Assembly (NCBI RefSeq): GCF_029504395.1
Contig: NZ_JAQFIF010000012.1
Location: 37,803 to 101,802, forward strand
Direction: 5' to 3'
DNA length: 64,000 bases
Origin: Arthrobacter sp. ES3-54
GTDB taxonomy: Bacteria > Actinomycetota > Actinomycetes > Actinomycetales > Micrococcaceae
Made by a program: the position numbers and the translations under genes. Shown here in pieces: positions 42,186 to 50,728 of the stretch. Below the pieces are notes generated by a model. That model searched no databases, had not been told where the DNA came from, and saw only the letters and a list, made by a program, of their open reading frames with translations. Numbering within the stretch: position 1 is the first letter of the stretch; each line of letters starts with the position of its first letter.

Positions 42186-42734
42186 TTACGCTGCGGGAGC
42201 GATGAAGGCCAGTTCCAGGTTGATGGCAACCTTGTCGCTGACCAGCACGCCGCCGGCTTCGAGCACCGCGTTCCAGGTCAGGCCGAAGTCCTTGCGGCTG
42301 ATGGTGGTTTCGGCGCTGAGGCCGGCGCGGGTGTTGCCGAAGGGATCGACGGCCACGCCGTTGAACTCGGTCTCGAGGGCCACGGGGCGGGTGATGCCCT
42401 TGATGGTGAGGTCGCCCTGGAGTTCGTAGGCGTCGCCCTTGGGGACGATGGTGTTGGAGACAAAGGAGATCTCCGGGAACGTCTCGACGTCGAAGAAGTC
42501 TTCGCCGCGGACGTGGCCGTCGCGGTTGGCGTCGCCGGAGTCGAAGCTTGCGGTCTTGATCGAGGCGTTGACCTTGGAGTCGGTGACGTTCTCGGCGAGG
42601 TCCAGGGTTGCCGCGGCGTCGGTGAACTGACCGCGGACCTTGCTGATGCCGGCGTGGCGGACGGTGAAGCCGATCTCGCTGTGCGACGGGTCGAGGGTCC
42701 AGGTGCCGGTTGTGACGTTTGCGGGAAGTGCCAT
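42186..42734 (-). CDS. YceI-family lipid-binding protein
   Basis: YceI proteins form a lipocalin-like beta barrel that binds polyisoprenoids or similar amphipathic lipids. The 182-residue protein lacks a signal peptide and has the family features WTLDPSHSEIGFTVRHAGIS, DVETFPEISFVSNTI and VALETEFNGVAVDPFG. A clear AAGGAG site precedes the ATG. The upstream region is AT-rich with TTGA/TCAA palindromes resembling MarR operators. In Actinobacteria yceI is often linked to MarR control, but no marR gene is next to it here. Confidence 0.93.
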   Translation of the reverse strand: MALPANVTTGTWTLDPSHSEIGFTVRHAGISKVRGQFTDAAATLDLAENVTDSKVNASIKTASFDSGDANRDGHVRGEDFFDVETFPEISFVSNTIVPKGDAYELQGDLTIKGITRPVALETEFNGVAVDPFGNTRAGLSAETTISRKDFGLTWNAVLEAGGVLVSDKVAINLELAFIAPAA

Positions 42735-42781
42735 GGTGAATCTCCTTGAGTCGGGTTGGTACTGCGGGTGTTCGTCTGATC

Positions 42782-42818
42782 GTTAGTTGAAGCATCATTG
42801 GTTGAAAACTCAACTAAC
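42782..42818. promoter_or_regulatory. TTGA/TCAA palindromes upstream of yceI (MarR-type operator candidate)
   Basis: GTTAGTTGA (42782-42790) and TCAACTAAC (42810-42818) form a 9-bp inverted repeat, and GTTGA-AAAC-TCAAC (42801-42814) forms a nested one. Size and composition fit a MarR-family operator. Confidence 0.5.
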
Positions 42819-42947
42819 TGCTTCACCCAGTATAAACATGCATTTGCATCTTTTATTCCAACTCCAGGGAACATTTTTTCAAACTCACCAGTTCTACCTT
42901 CTGTAGAAGATTTCAGATCGACCGGCATCTTTGAGAAACTGGTAGAC

Positions 42948-43613
42948 ATGCCCCAAGCCACTGTTCATTTGCTCCGCCACGGCGAGGTCCACAATCCCGA
43001 TGGTGTCCTGTACGGCAGGCTGCCGGAATTCCACCTCTCCGAACTCGGCCGGGAGATGGCCCGCACGCTGGCCGAACACTTCAGGGAGCGCTTCGAACAA
43101 GGGGCCCGGATCGTCCACCTCGCCGCTTCCCCGCTAACCCGCGCGCAGGAGACAGCACAGCCGATTGCCGATGCCCTGGGCCTCGAGATCACCACTGAAG
43201 CCCGCATCATCGAAGCCGAGAACTACTTTGAGGGTCTCCACGTCTCCAAGGCGGAGCTGCTCCGGCCCAAGCACTGGGCCCGGCTGTACAACCCATTCCG
43301 GCCATCCTGGGGTGAGCCGTACAAGGAGCAGGCCGCGCGGGTCATCGCGGCCGTCCAAGACGCGCGCATCCGGGCCCTCGAGCTGGGCGGCAACGGGGCC
43401 GAGGCCATCCTTGTCAGCCACCAGTTGCCCATTTGGGCCACACGGCTCAGCGCCGAAGGCAGGCCGCTGTGGCACGATCCGCGCAAGCGCGAATGCACGT
43501 TGACGTCCCTCACCTCCCTGGTGTTCGACGACGCCGGCGCCCTGGTGCGCGTCGACTACAGCGAGCCCGCTGCCGCCCTCCTGCCCGGTGCCGCCAGCAC
43601 CCCGGGAGCCTGA
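42948..43613 (+). CDS. Histidine phosphatase (phosphoglycerate mutase-like)
   Basis: This is a predicted phosphatase of 221 residues with the LLRHGEV motif (catalytic His 11), SPLTRAQETA, and ILVSHQLPIW near the C-terminus holding the second His. Substrate is unknown. The ATG at 42948 is chosen because upstream in-frame sequence is AT-rich intergenic DNA. It ends 2 bp before tlpA and begins the cytochrome c maturation operon, as in other Micrococcaceae, although a direct role in heme work is not established. Confidence 0.9.
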   Translation: MPQATVHLLRHGEVHNPDGVLYGRLPEFHLSELGREMARTLAEHFRERFEQGARIVHLAASPLTRAQETAQPIADALGLEITTEARIIEAENYFEGLHVSKAELLRPKHWARLYNPFRPSWGEPYKEQAARVIAAVQDARIRALELGGNGAEAILVSHQLPIWATRLSAEGRPLWHDPRKRECTLTSLTSLVFDDAGALVRVDYSEPAAALLPGAASTPGA

Positions 43614-43615
43614 CC

Positions 43616-44236
43616 ATGGCCGGCAACCGCCACGAAGGGACTCCGCTGTCCCGCCGCCGTGTCCTGACCGTCGGCGGCGCCGCGCTGGCAGCAGTGCTCG
43701 GGCTCTCCGGCTGCGCCCAGGACGACGCCCTCGCCAAGCAGGCCAAGGCTGGGGACAACAAGAATTACGTGGCCGGAGACGGGTCCGTGACCGAGTTCGC
43801 CGTCGCTGACCGCAAGAGTCCCGTGGCGCTGAAGGGGACGCTGTTCGACGGCACGGCCGTCACGGCGGCGGACTTCCCCGGCAAGGTCACCGTGCTGAAC
43901 TTCTGGTTCGCCGCCTGCGCCCCCTGCCGGGTCGAGGCGCCCTCCCTCGAGGCGCTGCACCAGGAATTCAAGACCAAGGGCGTGCAGTTCTTCGGCGTCA
44001 ACCTGCGCGACGAGAAAGCCACGGCCGACGCGTTCGACAAGACCTTCAACCTGACGTACCCGAGCTTCAATGACAAGGACGGCGCGGTGCTGCTGGCCGT
44101 CTCCGGACTTGTGCCGCCCGGCGCCGTGCCCACCACCCTCGTGCTGGACAAGCAAGGCCGCGTCGCCTCCCGGGTCCTGGGCGAAATCCAGCAGGGCACC
44201 CTGAAATCCCTCATCGCCTCCGCCGTGGCCGAGTAG
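43616..44236 (+). CDS. TlpA/ResA-like thiol-disulfide oxidoreductase lipoprotein
   Basis: This extracytoplasmic thioredoxin-fold protein probably reduces the CxxCH haem-binding motif of apocytochromes. The 206-residue protein has a signal peptide with lipobox LSGC (C33) and the active site C101-A-P-C104 in FWFAACAPCRVEAP. A cis-Pro loop (GAVPTTLVLD) follows. It starts 2 bp after the phosphatase and 14 bp before ccdA, which would supply its electrons. The RR pair in SRRRVLTVGG also resembles a Tat signal. Confidence 0.94.
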   Translation: MAGNRHEGTPLSRRRVLTVGGAALAAVLGLSGCAQDDALAKQAKAGDNKNYVAGDGSVTEFAVADRKSPVALKGTLFDGTAVTAADFPGKVTVLNFWFAACAPCRVEAPSLEALHQEFKTKGVQFFGVNLRDEKATADAFDKTFNLTYPSFNDKDGAVLLAVSGLVPPGAVPTTLVLDKQGRVASRVLGEIQQGTLKSLIASAVAE

Positions 44237-44249
44237 CGCGGACCCCGCC

Positions 44250-45005
44250 GTGAACAGCCCCTTCGCCGAAGCCATCCTGAACGGATCGCTCCTGCTTGCC
44301 ATTCCCGTCGCGCTGCTGGCCGGACTCGTCTCGTTCCTCTCGCCGTGCGTCCTTCCGCTGGTGCCCGGATACCTGGGCTACGTGACGGGACTGACCGGCG
44401 TCGACCTGCAGAAGCAAAGGCGCGGCCGCATGCTGGCCGGCATCGGGCTGTTCGTCCTCGGCTTCTCCGTGATTTTCGTGTTGTTCGGCGGGGCGTTCGG
44501 GCAGCTGGGAAGCCTTATCACCGGCTCGCAGAACAAGTGGATCACCCAGGTGCTGGGCGTGCTGGTGATCGTCATGGGTGTCGTGTTCATGGGCGGCTTC
44601 GGCTGGCTCCAGCGCGATGCCAAGATCCACGCCAAACCACCGGCCGGGCTGTGGGGCGCGCCCTTGCTGGGCATCACCTTCGGGCTCGGCTGGGCGCCGT
44701 GCATCGGCCCCACCTATTCCGCCGTCCAGCTGCTCAGCCTCTCCGGCGGCTCCTCGGCGGCCAAAGGCGCGTTCCTGGCCTTCGTATACAGCCTTGGGCT
44801 GGGAATCCCGTTCCTGCTGATCGCCCTGGCAGTGCGCCGCGGCATCGGCGTGATGTCTTTCTTCCGCACGCACCGGCTCGCCATCCAGCGCACCGGCGGC
44901 GGCATCCTGATCCTGCTCGGCATCCTGATGGCCAGCGGCGTATGGGGCACCTGGGTCTCCGGGTTGCAGTACTGGTTCCAAACCGATGTGAAATTGCCAA
45001 TCTGA
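44250..45005 (+). CDS. ccdA: Cytochrome c biogenesis protein CcdA
   Basis: This six-helix membrane protein carries reducing equivalents across the membrane to thioredoxin-like partners. The 251-residue protein has the conserved FLSPCVLPLVPGYLGYVTGL in helix 1 and LGWAPCIGPTYSAV in helix 4, each with a redox Cys. The GTG start follows tlpA closely, and its stop overlaps the resB start by TGATG. The gene belongs to the tlpA-ccdA-resB-ccsB operon of system II cytochrome c maturation. Confidence 0.96.
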   Translation: MNSPFAEAILNGSLLLAIPVALLAGLVSFLSPCVLPLVPGYLGYVTGLTGVDLQKQRRGRMLAGIGLFVLGFSVIFVLFGGAFGQLGSLITGSQNKWITQVLGVLVIVMGVVFMGGFGWLQRDAKIHAKPPAGLWGAPLLGITFGLGWAPCIGPTYSAVQLLSLSGGSSAAKGAFLAFVYSLGLGIPFLLIALAVRRGIGVMSFFRTHRLAIQRTGGGILILLGILMASGVWGTWVSGLQYWFQTDVKLPI

Positions 45006-46777
45006 TGAGCGAGCGCGTGAACGAAAAGAAGAAGTCCCCGAAGCCCGAGGCCGTCCTGCCCTCGCTGGGTCCCTTGGGCATGCTCCGGTGGGCGTGGACG
45101 CAGCTGACCAGCATGCGCACGGCCCTGTTTCTGCTCCTGCTGCTTGCCGTCGCCGCCGTGCCCGGCTCGCTGTTCCCGCAGCGCCCGGCCAACCCGGCGA
45201 TTGTCACCCAGTACATCAAGGACCACCCGGACTACGGGAAGATCCTGGACTCGCTGCAGCTCTATGACGTGTACTCGTCGGCATGGTTTTCCGCGATCTA
45301 CATACTGCTGTTCGTTTCGCTGATCGGTTGCGTCATCCCGCGCGCCATCGCGCACTACAAGGCAATGCGCTCCCAGCCCCCGCGCACCCCAGCCCGGCTG
45401 TCCAGGCTCCCCGAATACGGCACCCTCGTGATTCCGGCCGACGACGGGATCCCGGCGTCGGCCGCCATTTCCGACGCCGCGGAACTGCTGAAGAAGCGCG
45501 GATACCGCGTGGACGTCCGGGACCGCGACGGGGCCCGCCCCTCCTTGGGGGCCGAACGCGGCTTCCTGCGGGAAGTCGGCAACCTCGTCTTCCACACCGC
45601 GCTGATCGGAGTGCTGGTTTCGGTGGCAGCCGGCGGCCTCTTCGGCTACAGCGGGCAGCGGATCCTGGTTGAGGGCGACACGTTCGTCAACACCCTCGTC
45701 GGCTACGACCAGTTCACGCCCGGCACCAATTTCCAGAGCAGCCAGCTCCAGCCGTACTCGGTGCAACTGGACAAGTTCGACATCACCTTCGACCGTGAAT
45801 CGAAGGGCAAGTTCGGACAGCCCATCGACTTCACGGCCGCCGTGACCACCAAGGAAAACCCGGACGCACCCGCCAAGAAGGAAGTGCTCAAGGTCAACGA
45901 CCCCCTGAGCCTCGGCGGCACCAGCGTGTACCTCACCGGCAACGGCTACGCTCCTGTGGTCACCGTCCGCGACGGCGCCGGAAACATCGCCATGCAGGGT
46001 CCCGTGGTGGCCAAGCTCCAAGGCGAGAACTACTACTCCTCCGTGGTCATCAAGGTCCCGGACGCCAAACCGGAACAGCTCGCCTTCGCCGGGTTCTTCC
46101 TGCCGACGGCGTTCGTCACCGACAAGGGCGTGTCCTTCAGTGGTGACCCGGAGCTGATCAACCCTCAGCTGACGCTGAACTCCTACTTCGGCGACCTCGG
46201 CCTGAACGCTGGCTCCCCGCAGAACGTCTTCGAGCTTGACGTCAAGAAGCTGACGCCGCTCAACGCCCGCAACCTGGACACGAAAGGCATTGTCCTGGCG
46301 CCCGGGAGCAGCTACACGCTGCCGAACGGCAAGGGTTCCATCAGCTTCGACGGCGTCAAGCGCTACATCGGCGTGGACATCCACCACAACCCCGGCCAGC
46401 TGTACGCCCTGATCTTCGCGCTCCTGGCTGTGGCGGGGCTGGTGACCTCGCTCTACGTGAACCGGCGCCGCGTCTGGGTCCGCACCGGCACCCACGCGGA
46501 CGGCCGCACATTGGTGGAGTACGGTCTCCTGGCCCGCGGTGAAGACCACCGCCTGGCCGGGGAGGCTGCGGCTATCCGCAAGCTCCTCTCCGAGGAATGG
46601 CTATTGGGCGAGGAAACCACGACTGGTTCCCAGCCCGCTCCCAGCACAACGGCGGACAATGACCGGGCGGATACCGCCGCGAACGGTGCTGGCGGCACAC
46701 ACGCCACCCCTGAACAACCCGCAGAAGACTTCATCCAGTCAACAGCCGGCTCTTCCGAGTCGAAGAAGGATCAGTAA
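45005..46777 (+). CDS. resB: Cytochrome c biogenesis protein ResB
   Basis: ResB pairs with the CcsA-type protein to deliver and attach haem in system II. The 590-residue protein has two N-terminal transmembrane segments (about 37-55 and 95-113), a third near 200, a large extracytoplasmic domain, and a last helix at about 465-485. A cytoplasmic C-terminal tail of 100 residues becomes Ala/Thr/Ser-rich. The start is the ATG overlapping the ccdA stop; the stop overlaps the ccsB start (TAATG). Confidence 0.95.
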   Translation: MSERVNEKKKSPKPEAVLPSLGPLGMLRWAWTQLTSMRTALFLLLLLAVAAVPGSLFPQRPANPAIVTQYIKDHPDYGKILDSLQLYDVYSSAWFSAIYILLFVSLIGCVIPRAIAHYKAMRSQPPRTPARLSRLPEYGTLVIPADDGIPASAAISDAAELLKKRGYRVDVRDRDGARPSLGAERGFLREVGNLVFHTALIGVLVSVAAGGLFGYSGQRILVEGDTFVNTLVGYDQFTPGTNFQSSQLQPYSVQLDKFDITFDRESKGKFGQPIDFTAAVTTKENPDAPAKKEVLKVNDPLSLGGTSVYLTGNGYAPVVTVRDGAGNIAMQGPVVAKLQGENYYSSVVIKVPDAKPEQLAFAGFFLPTAFVTDKGVSFSGDPELINPQLTLNSYFGDLGLNAGSPQNVFELDVKKLTPLNARNLDTKGIVLAPGSSYTLPNGKGSISFDGVKRYIGVDIHHNPGQLYALIFALLAVAGLVTSLYVNRRRVWVRTGTHADGRTLVEYGLLARGEDHRLAGEAAAIRKLLSEEWLLGEETTTGSQPAPSTTADNDRADTAANGAGGTHATPEQPAEDFIQSTAGSSESKKDQ

Positions 46778-47895
46778 TGTTGTTCTCGATCAACGAAACC
46801 ATGGGCCAGTACAGCGAGCTCTTCATGCTGTTGGCCGCCGGCACGTACACGGTGGCGTTCATCGCCTTCGCCTGGGACCTGGCCAAGAGCAGCAAGATGC
46901 TGCGCGCGGTGGACCTCAAGGCCGCGGAACTGGCCGCCCAGACGACCACAGCCGAGGCCGCCCGCGTGCCCGTCGGCGTCGGTTCGGGGACCGCCGGAGG
47001 CGACGTTGACCGCTCCGATGCGGACGTCAGCGGCCCCGTAGGCCGTGCCGAGCGTCCGACGTCGGCCGTCTCCGGCCGCGGCACCGCGGCAGGTGCGGGC
47101 CAGACCGCCGACGGCAGCATGCGCTACGCCGGCGAGCGGCGTGCCCCCGCCCGGGTGGCCGTCGCGCTGACGGTCCTCGGCGCTGCGATCCACGCGGCCG
47201 GTGTGATCACCCGCGCGCTGGGCGCCGGCCGGGTGCCGTGGGGCAACATGTACGAATTCCTCACCACCGGCGCGTTCGTGGCCGTGGCCGTCTTCTTGCT
47301 GGTGCTGATCCGCCGCGACCTGCGCTTCCTGGGCACGTTTGTGATCGGCCTGGCCATCATCATGCTGGTTGCGGCCTCCATCGCCTTCTGGACGCCCGTG
47401 GGCCACCTCGTGCCGGCGCTGCAGAGCTACTGGCTGATCATCCACGTTTCCATCGCGGTGATGTCCTCGGCGCTGTTCACCCTGACGTTCGCCATGTCCG
47501 CGCTGCAGCTCGTGCAGTCGCACCGGCAGAAGACCATTGCCGCCGGCGGTGCCGACAAGCTCGGGTTCATGCGCCTGGTCCCGAACGCCCTGAGCCTGGA
47601 GAACCTGTCCTACCGCATCAACGCCATCGCGTTCGTCGGCTGGACGTTTACGCTCATGTTCGGCGCCATCTGGGCAGAGAAGGCCTGGGGCCGGTTCTGG
47701 GGCTGGGACACGAAGGAAGTCTGGACGTTCGTGATCTGGGTGGTCTACGCCGGATACTTGCACGCCCGCGCCACCCGCGGCTGGACCGGAACCCGTGCCG
47801 CCTGGCTGTCGATCGTCGGCTACCTGTGCGTGGTCTTCAACTTCACGATCGTGAACCAGTTCTTCAACGGCCTGCACTCCTACTCGGGGCTGTAA
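46777..47895 (+). CDS. ccsB: Cytochrome c haem-lyase subunit (CcsA/CcsB family)
   Basis: This is the haem-handling membrane protein of system II. The 372-residue protein has an N-terminal helix, a hydrophilic Ala/Gly/Arg-rich segment (about 50-125), and then the conserved helices with the tryptophan-rich WGRFWGWDTKEVWTFVIWVV haem-binding motif and flanking histidines (for example HVSIAVMSSALF). The Bacillus protein is called CcsA/ResC, while actinobacterial ones are usually named CcsB. It is the last gene of the operon. Confidence 0.96.
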   Translation: MLFSINETMGQYSELFMLLAAGTYTVAFIAFAWDLAKSSKMLRAVDLKAAELAAQTTTAEAARVPVGVGSGTAGGDVDRSDADVSGPVGRAERPTSAVSGRGTAAGAGQTADGSMRYAGERRAPARVAVALTVLGAAIHAAGVITRALGAGRVPWGNMYEFLTTGAFVAVAVFLLVLIRRDLRFLGTFVIGLAIIMLVAASIAFWTPVGHLVPALQSYWLIIHVSIAVMSSALFTLTFAMSALQLVQSHRQKTIAAGGADKLGFMRLVPNALSLENLSYRINAIAFVGWTFTLMFGAIWAEKAWGRFWGWDTKEVWTFVIWVVYAGYLHARATRGWTGTRAAWLSIVGYLCVVFNFTIVNQFFNGLHSYSGL

Positions 47896-47944
47896 GCATC
47901 GCCGCCCCGAACCGACGGGGGCAAGTGCATATGGCCGGGTACAG

Positions 47945-49531
47945 CTAGGCGCGGGGCTCGAGGCCCGGCACGGTGTCGTTGATCTGGAACGAGGCCTTGG
48001 TGCCGGCTGGGGACCCCGGCCTGCTGACGAAGTCCAGTACGCGGAAATCCGCCCGAAGGGAGTCCTTGGTGATCCGTGTATTCACGTAGCCGCGCTGATT
48101 GTTAAAGAACTTCAAATGCGGGTTCCACGCCATCACTGGATCGGATGTGGCACCCGAACCGTTGCCCCCGGAGGTAATGGACGTGCTGACCAGTTCTGAG
48201 CCCACCACCGGCGAGGCGGGGTCCTTGAAATCGATTTTCAGTTCGTTGGCCCAGTGCCGGTGCACGTCCCCTGTCAGTACGACGGCGTTACGCACCTTGG
48301 CATCCACCCAGCCCTGGGTGATACGCCGCCGAGATGCCGCGTAGCCGTCCCAGCTGTCCATGGAGACGTCGTCGATGCTGGCGGCCGCATTGCGGTCCCG
48401 TTCGGCGAAGAAAACCTGCTGGCCCAGGATGTCCCAGCGCTGGGTGGAGTTCTTGAATCCTTCCAGGAGCCACTTCTCCTGCCGGGTGCCGGTGATTGTG
48501 CGGTTCTGGTCCAGCCGCCCGGCAAGATTCCGGCCCCGGCCGCCGCCGGAGATCTGAGCATCCCGGTACTGGCGGGTGTCCATCATATGGAAATTGGCCA
48601 GCTGGCCCCACTGGATCGTGCGATATATTTTCATGTCCGTTCCGGCCGGAACAGAGGACGCGCGCAACGGCATGTTCTCGTAGTAGGCCTTGAATGCCGC
48701 GGCGCGGCGCTCAAGGAAACGCGCGGCGGTATCGTTCATCTCGGCCGGATTCCTGTCCTCCGGAACGTCATCGGCATAGTTGTTGTCGACTTCGTGGTCA
48801 TCCCAGACCACCAGCCACGGTGCGATCGCATGCGCAGCCTGCAGATCGGCATCGGACTTGTACTGTGCATGGCGTTGGCGGTAGCCCTCAAGCGTTACGG
48901 TCTCCAGCACGTCGAGGTTGCGGGCATCTTCGCGGACATCGGTGCCGCTGCGGCGTTCGTAGATGTAGTCGCCAAGGTGCAGCACCAGATCAGGGTGGTC
49001 CTGGGCAAGGCGGGCGTATGCCGTGAAGTAGCCTTGCTCATACTTCGCGCAGCTGGCGAAGGCCATCGCGAGCGCCGCCGGAGTCTCATGGCGTGCGGGG
49101 CTCGTAAGCGTCCGGGCAGTGGGACTAACATGACGCCCGCAGCGGAACCGGTAAAAGTACTCGCGTCCCGGCTGAAGCCCCCGCAATTCCACATGTACGG
49201 AATGGGCGTTCTCTACATGGGCGTACTCAAGGCCCCGGGCCACCACTTTGCCCATCGCGGCGTCTTCGCCTACCTCCCAGGCGACCGGGATGCTCCGGGA
49301 GGGCATCCCGCCGAGGCCGTCCTCGGCGAACGGGTCAAGCGCCAAGCGGGTCCAGAGCACGAAGCCGTCCGGCCAAGGCTCGCCTGAGGCGACGCCGAGC
49401 GTGAACGGATCGCCCCGGAGCCCGGTATCCTCCGCGGTTGAGATGCCGGGCACAGCGGGCCCGGGCAACGAAATGAGAATGCCGGCACCCAAGCCGGCGG
49501 AAAGTAGGGTCCTGCGCGAAATGTTATCCAA
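47945..49531 (-). CDS. phoD: Alkaline phosphatase D, Tat-exported
   Basis: PhoD is a secreted calcium/iron phosphodiesterase-phosphatase. The 528-residue protein begins with a Tat signal (SRRTLLSAGLGAGILI) and has the PhoD N-domain, then LHLGDYIYE, VWDDHEVDNNY and VLTGDVHRHW, which supply the metal ligands. The TTG at 49531 is the only start that keeps the twin-arginine motif, because an in-frame TGA lies two codons upstream inside a tandem repeat array. No ribosome site is visible. Four 18-bp repeats directly precede the gene. Confidence 0.93.
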   Translation of the reverse strand: MDNISRRTLLSAGLGAGILISLPGPAVPGISTAEDTGLRGDPFTLGVASGEPWPDGFVLWTRLALDPFAEDGLGGMPSRSIPVAWEVGEDAAMGKVVARGLEYAHVENAHSVHVELRGLQPGREYFYRFRCGRHVSPTARTLTSPARHETPAALAMAFASCAKYEQGYFTAYARLAQDHPDLVLHLGDYIYERRSGTDVREDARNLDVLETVTLEGYRQRHAQYKSDADLQAAHAIAPWLVVWDDHEVDNNYADDVPEDRNPAEMNDTAARFLERRAAAFKAYYENMPLRASSVPAGTDMKIYRTIQWGQLANFHMMDTRQYRDAQISGGGRGRNLAGRLDQNRTITGTRQEKWLLEGFKNSTQRWDILGQQVFFAERDRNAAASIDDVSMDSWDGYAASRRRITQGWVDAKVRNAVVLTGDVHRHWANELKIDFKDPASPVVGSELVSTSITSGGNGSGATSDPVMAWNPHLKFFNNQRGYVNTRITKDSLRADFRVLDFVSRPGSPAGTKASFQINDTVPGLEPRA

Positions 49532-49532
49532 G

Positions 49533-49604
49533 GTTCAAACACATTCCACTGTTCAAACACATTCCACGGTTCAAACATATTCCACTGTTCAAACGCATTC
49601 CACC
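49533..49604 (-). repeat. Four 18-bp tandem repeats upstream of phoD
   Basis: The unit GTTCAAACACATTCCACT repeats four times (49533-49550, 49551-49568, 49569-49586, 49587-49604) with one or two changes per copy, ending 2 nt from the phoD start codon. The GTTCA core recalls PhoP boxes, but the period is 18, not 11. Confidence 0.9.
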
Positions 49605-49725
49605 ACTTCCGAGCCCAGATGCTTCGGCCGATGATCTACCCATTCTAGGCGCCGGATTCGCGCGTGGCGCGGGGCATTTCGTCACTGTTCACCATGGTGG
49701 CAGCAGGAATAGTGGAACGGTCAAC

Positions 49726-49800
49726 CGGCCTACTTGGCCTCGCGCTACTTAACCGCGCCCTACATAACTTCGCGCTACTTAACCTCGGGCTATTTAACCT
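49726..49800. repeat. 15-bp tandem repeats at the 3' end of the PLDc_N gene
   Basis: There are five copies of a CGCGCTACTTAACCT-type unit (49726-49740 degenerate, then 49741, 49756, 49771 and 49786), reaching into the last codons of the neighbouring gene. On the minus strand each unit offers TTAAGTAG, with stop codons in frame. Confidence 0.8.
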
Positions 49801-50218
49801 CGTCGGTGCCCGGCGTTCCGGCGTCGCCGGGTTCGTGGGCATCGCCGGCGTCCTCGGTGCCGCCGGCTTCCGCGCCGCCGGCATCGGGCTTGCGTTCCTT
49901 GGCCTCGAGTTCTTCCTTGAGCTTCTTGAGCCTGTCGGTCTCGGCCTGGTTGCGGCGGCGGATTTCAAGGTTGCGGAGGAACTCGGGATCGTCGTCGGGC
50001 GCTACCGGGTGGCTATAGGCGACCGGTGCGGTGTCCGTGGCGCGGGGGCGGCCAAGGAGAAACCACAGGGTGGCGCCGACCACCGGGAGGAGGACCTGCA
50101 CGAAGATCCAGGCGGTCTTGGAGATGCCCCTGGTCAGCCGCGCATCAGTGCGGATGAGGTCCACCAGTCCATAGACGAATACGGCCAGTATGACGATCGG
50201 AACCACTACACGGAGCAT
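49790..50218 (-). CDS. PLDc_N-domain membrane protein
   Basis: This protein (142 aa) has two transmembrane helices (about residues 2-20 and 35-56) forming the PLD-nuclease N-terminal domain (ISKTAWIFVQVLLPVVGATLWFLLG), which is a membrane-anchor module and not itself a nuclease. A cytoplasmic coiled coil (QAETDRLKKLKEELEAKERK) and a Gly/Asp/Ala-rich tail follow. Function is unknown. TAGACT lies 6 nt before the ATG. The stop codon lies within a tandem repeat array. Confidence 0.88.
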   Translation of the reverse strand: MLRVVVPIVILAVFVYGLVDLIRTDARLTRGISKTAWIFVQVLLPVVGATLWFLLGRPRATDTAPVAYSHPVAPDDDPEFLRNLEIRRRNQAETDRLKKLKEELEAKERKPDAGGAEAGGTEDAGDAHEPGDAGTPGTDEVK

Positions 50219-50224
50219 ATCTTC

Positions 50225-50230
50225 AGTCTA
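50225..50230 (-). promoter_or_regulatory. -10 box of the PLDc_N gene (leaderless)
   Basis: TAGACT ends 6 nt before the ATG at 50218. Confidence 0.45.
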
Positions 50231-50349
50231 GCCGTCGGGCGCCTCGACGGCGCCTGCCTCTGTGCCGGGGTGCGGGCGGCCCGCCCGCAGCGGCGAGGGG
50301 TGCGGGCGGCCCGAAGCAGCGCCGCCGTTCTGGCGGCTAAACTTGAGGG

Positions 50350-50673
50350 GTGGCTTTCCTCAAATACACCCTGATTCGGCTGGCGCTGTTTGCGCCCTTG
50401 TTTGCCCTCTTCCTCTACTTGCAGCTGGGCGTGCTCCTGGCCGCCCTGTGCGCCGGGATGATGTCCTTCGCGATCAGCTTCCTGTTCTTCCAGAGGCAGC
50501 GCGACGCAGCCACTGCGACGCTGCACCACCGGTTCTCGGGAAAGGCCAAGCCGATGCGCAGCGCCGGCGAGGTGGCTGACGCCGATGCCGAAGACCGCCT
50601 CGTGGACGCAAACCCCGACATTGCAGTCCGCACGGACAACCGCCGCAAGGATTCCCAGCAGCCGGGGGCCTGA
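50350..50673 (+). CDS. DUF4229 small membrane protein
   Basis: This is a 107-residue protein with two hydrophobic helices (residues 8-25 and 28-47) and a basic, hydrophilic C-terminal half (RQRDAATATLHHRFSGKAKP). DUF4229 proteins are confined to Actinobacteria and lie near menaquinone genes in several genomes; their role is unknown. The GTG start has TAAACT 6 nt upstream and a GAGGGG patch, so it could be leaderless. It converges on menA. Confidence 0.88.
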   Translation: MAFLKYTLIRLALFAPLFALFLYLQLGVLLAALCAGMMSFAISFLFFQRQRDAATATLHHRFSGKAKPMRSAGEVADADAEDRLVDANPDIAVRTDNRRKDSQQPGA

Positions 50674-50677
50674 GCCC

Positions 50678-50715
50678 GGCCGCGGCTGTTCAAGCAGTCC
50701 TGAACAGCCGCGGCC
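50678..50715. terminator. Bidirectional terminator between the DUF4229 gene and menA
   Basis: There is a perfect 15-bp stem, GGCCGCGGCTGTTCA with TGAACAGCCGCGGCC, and an 8-nt loop, in the 55-bp convergent gap. Confidence 0.75.
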
Positions 50716-50728
50716 CAGAGCCCCGGCC

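Noticed and set aside
50267..50314. Direct repeat of GGGGTGCGGGCGGCC between the PLDc_N and DUF4229 genes
   Set aside because: Short, GC-rich and within ordinary promoter spacing; no functional hint.
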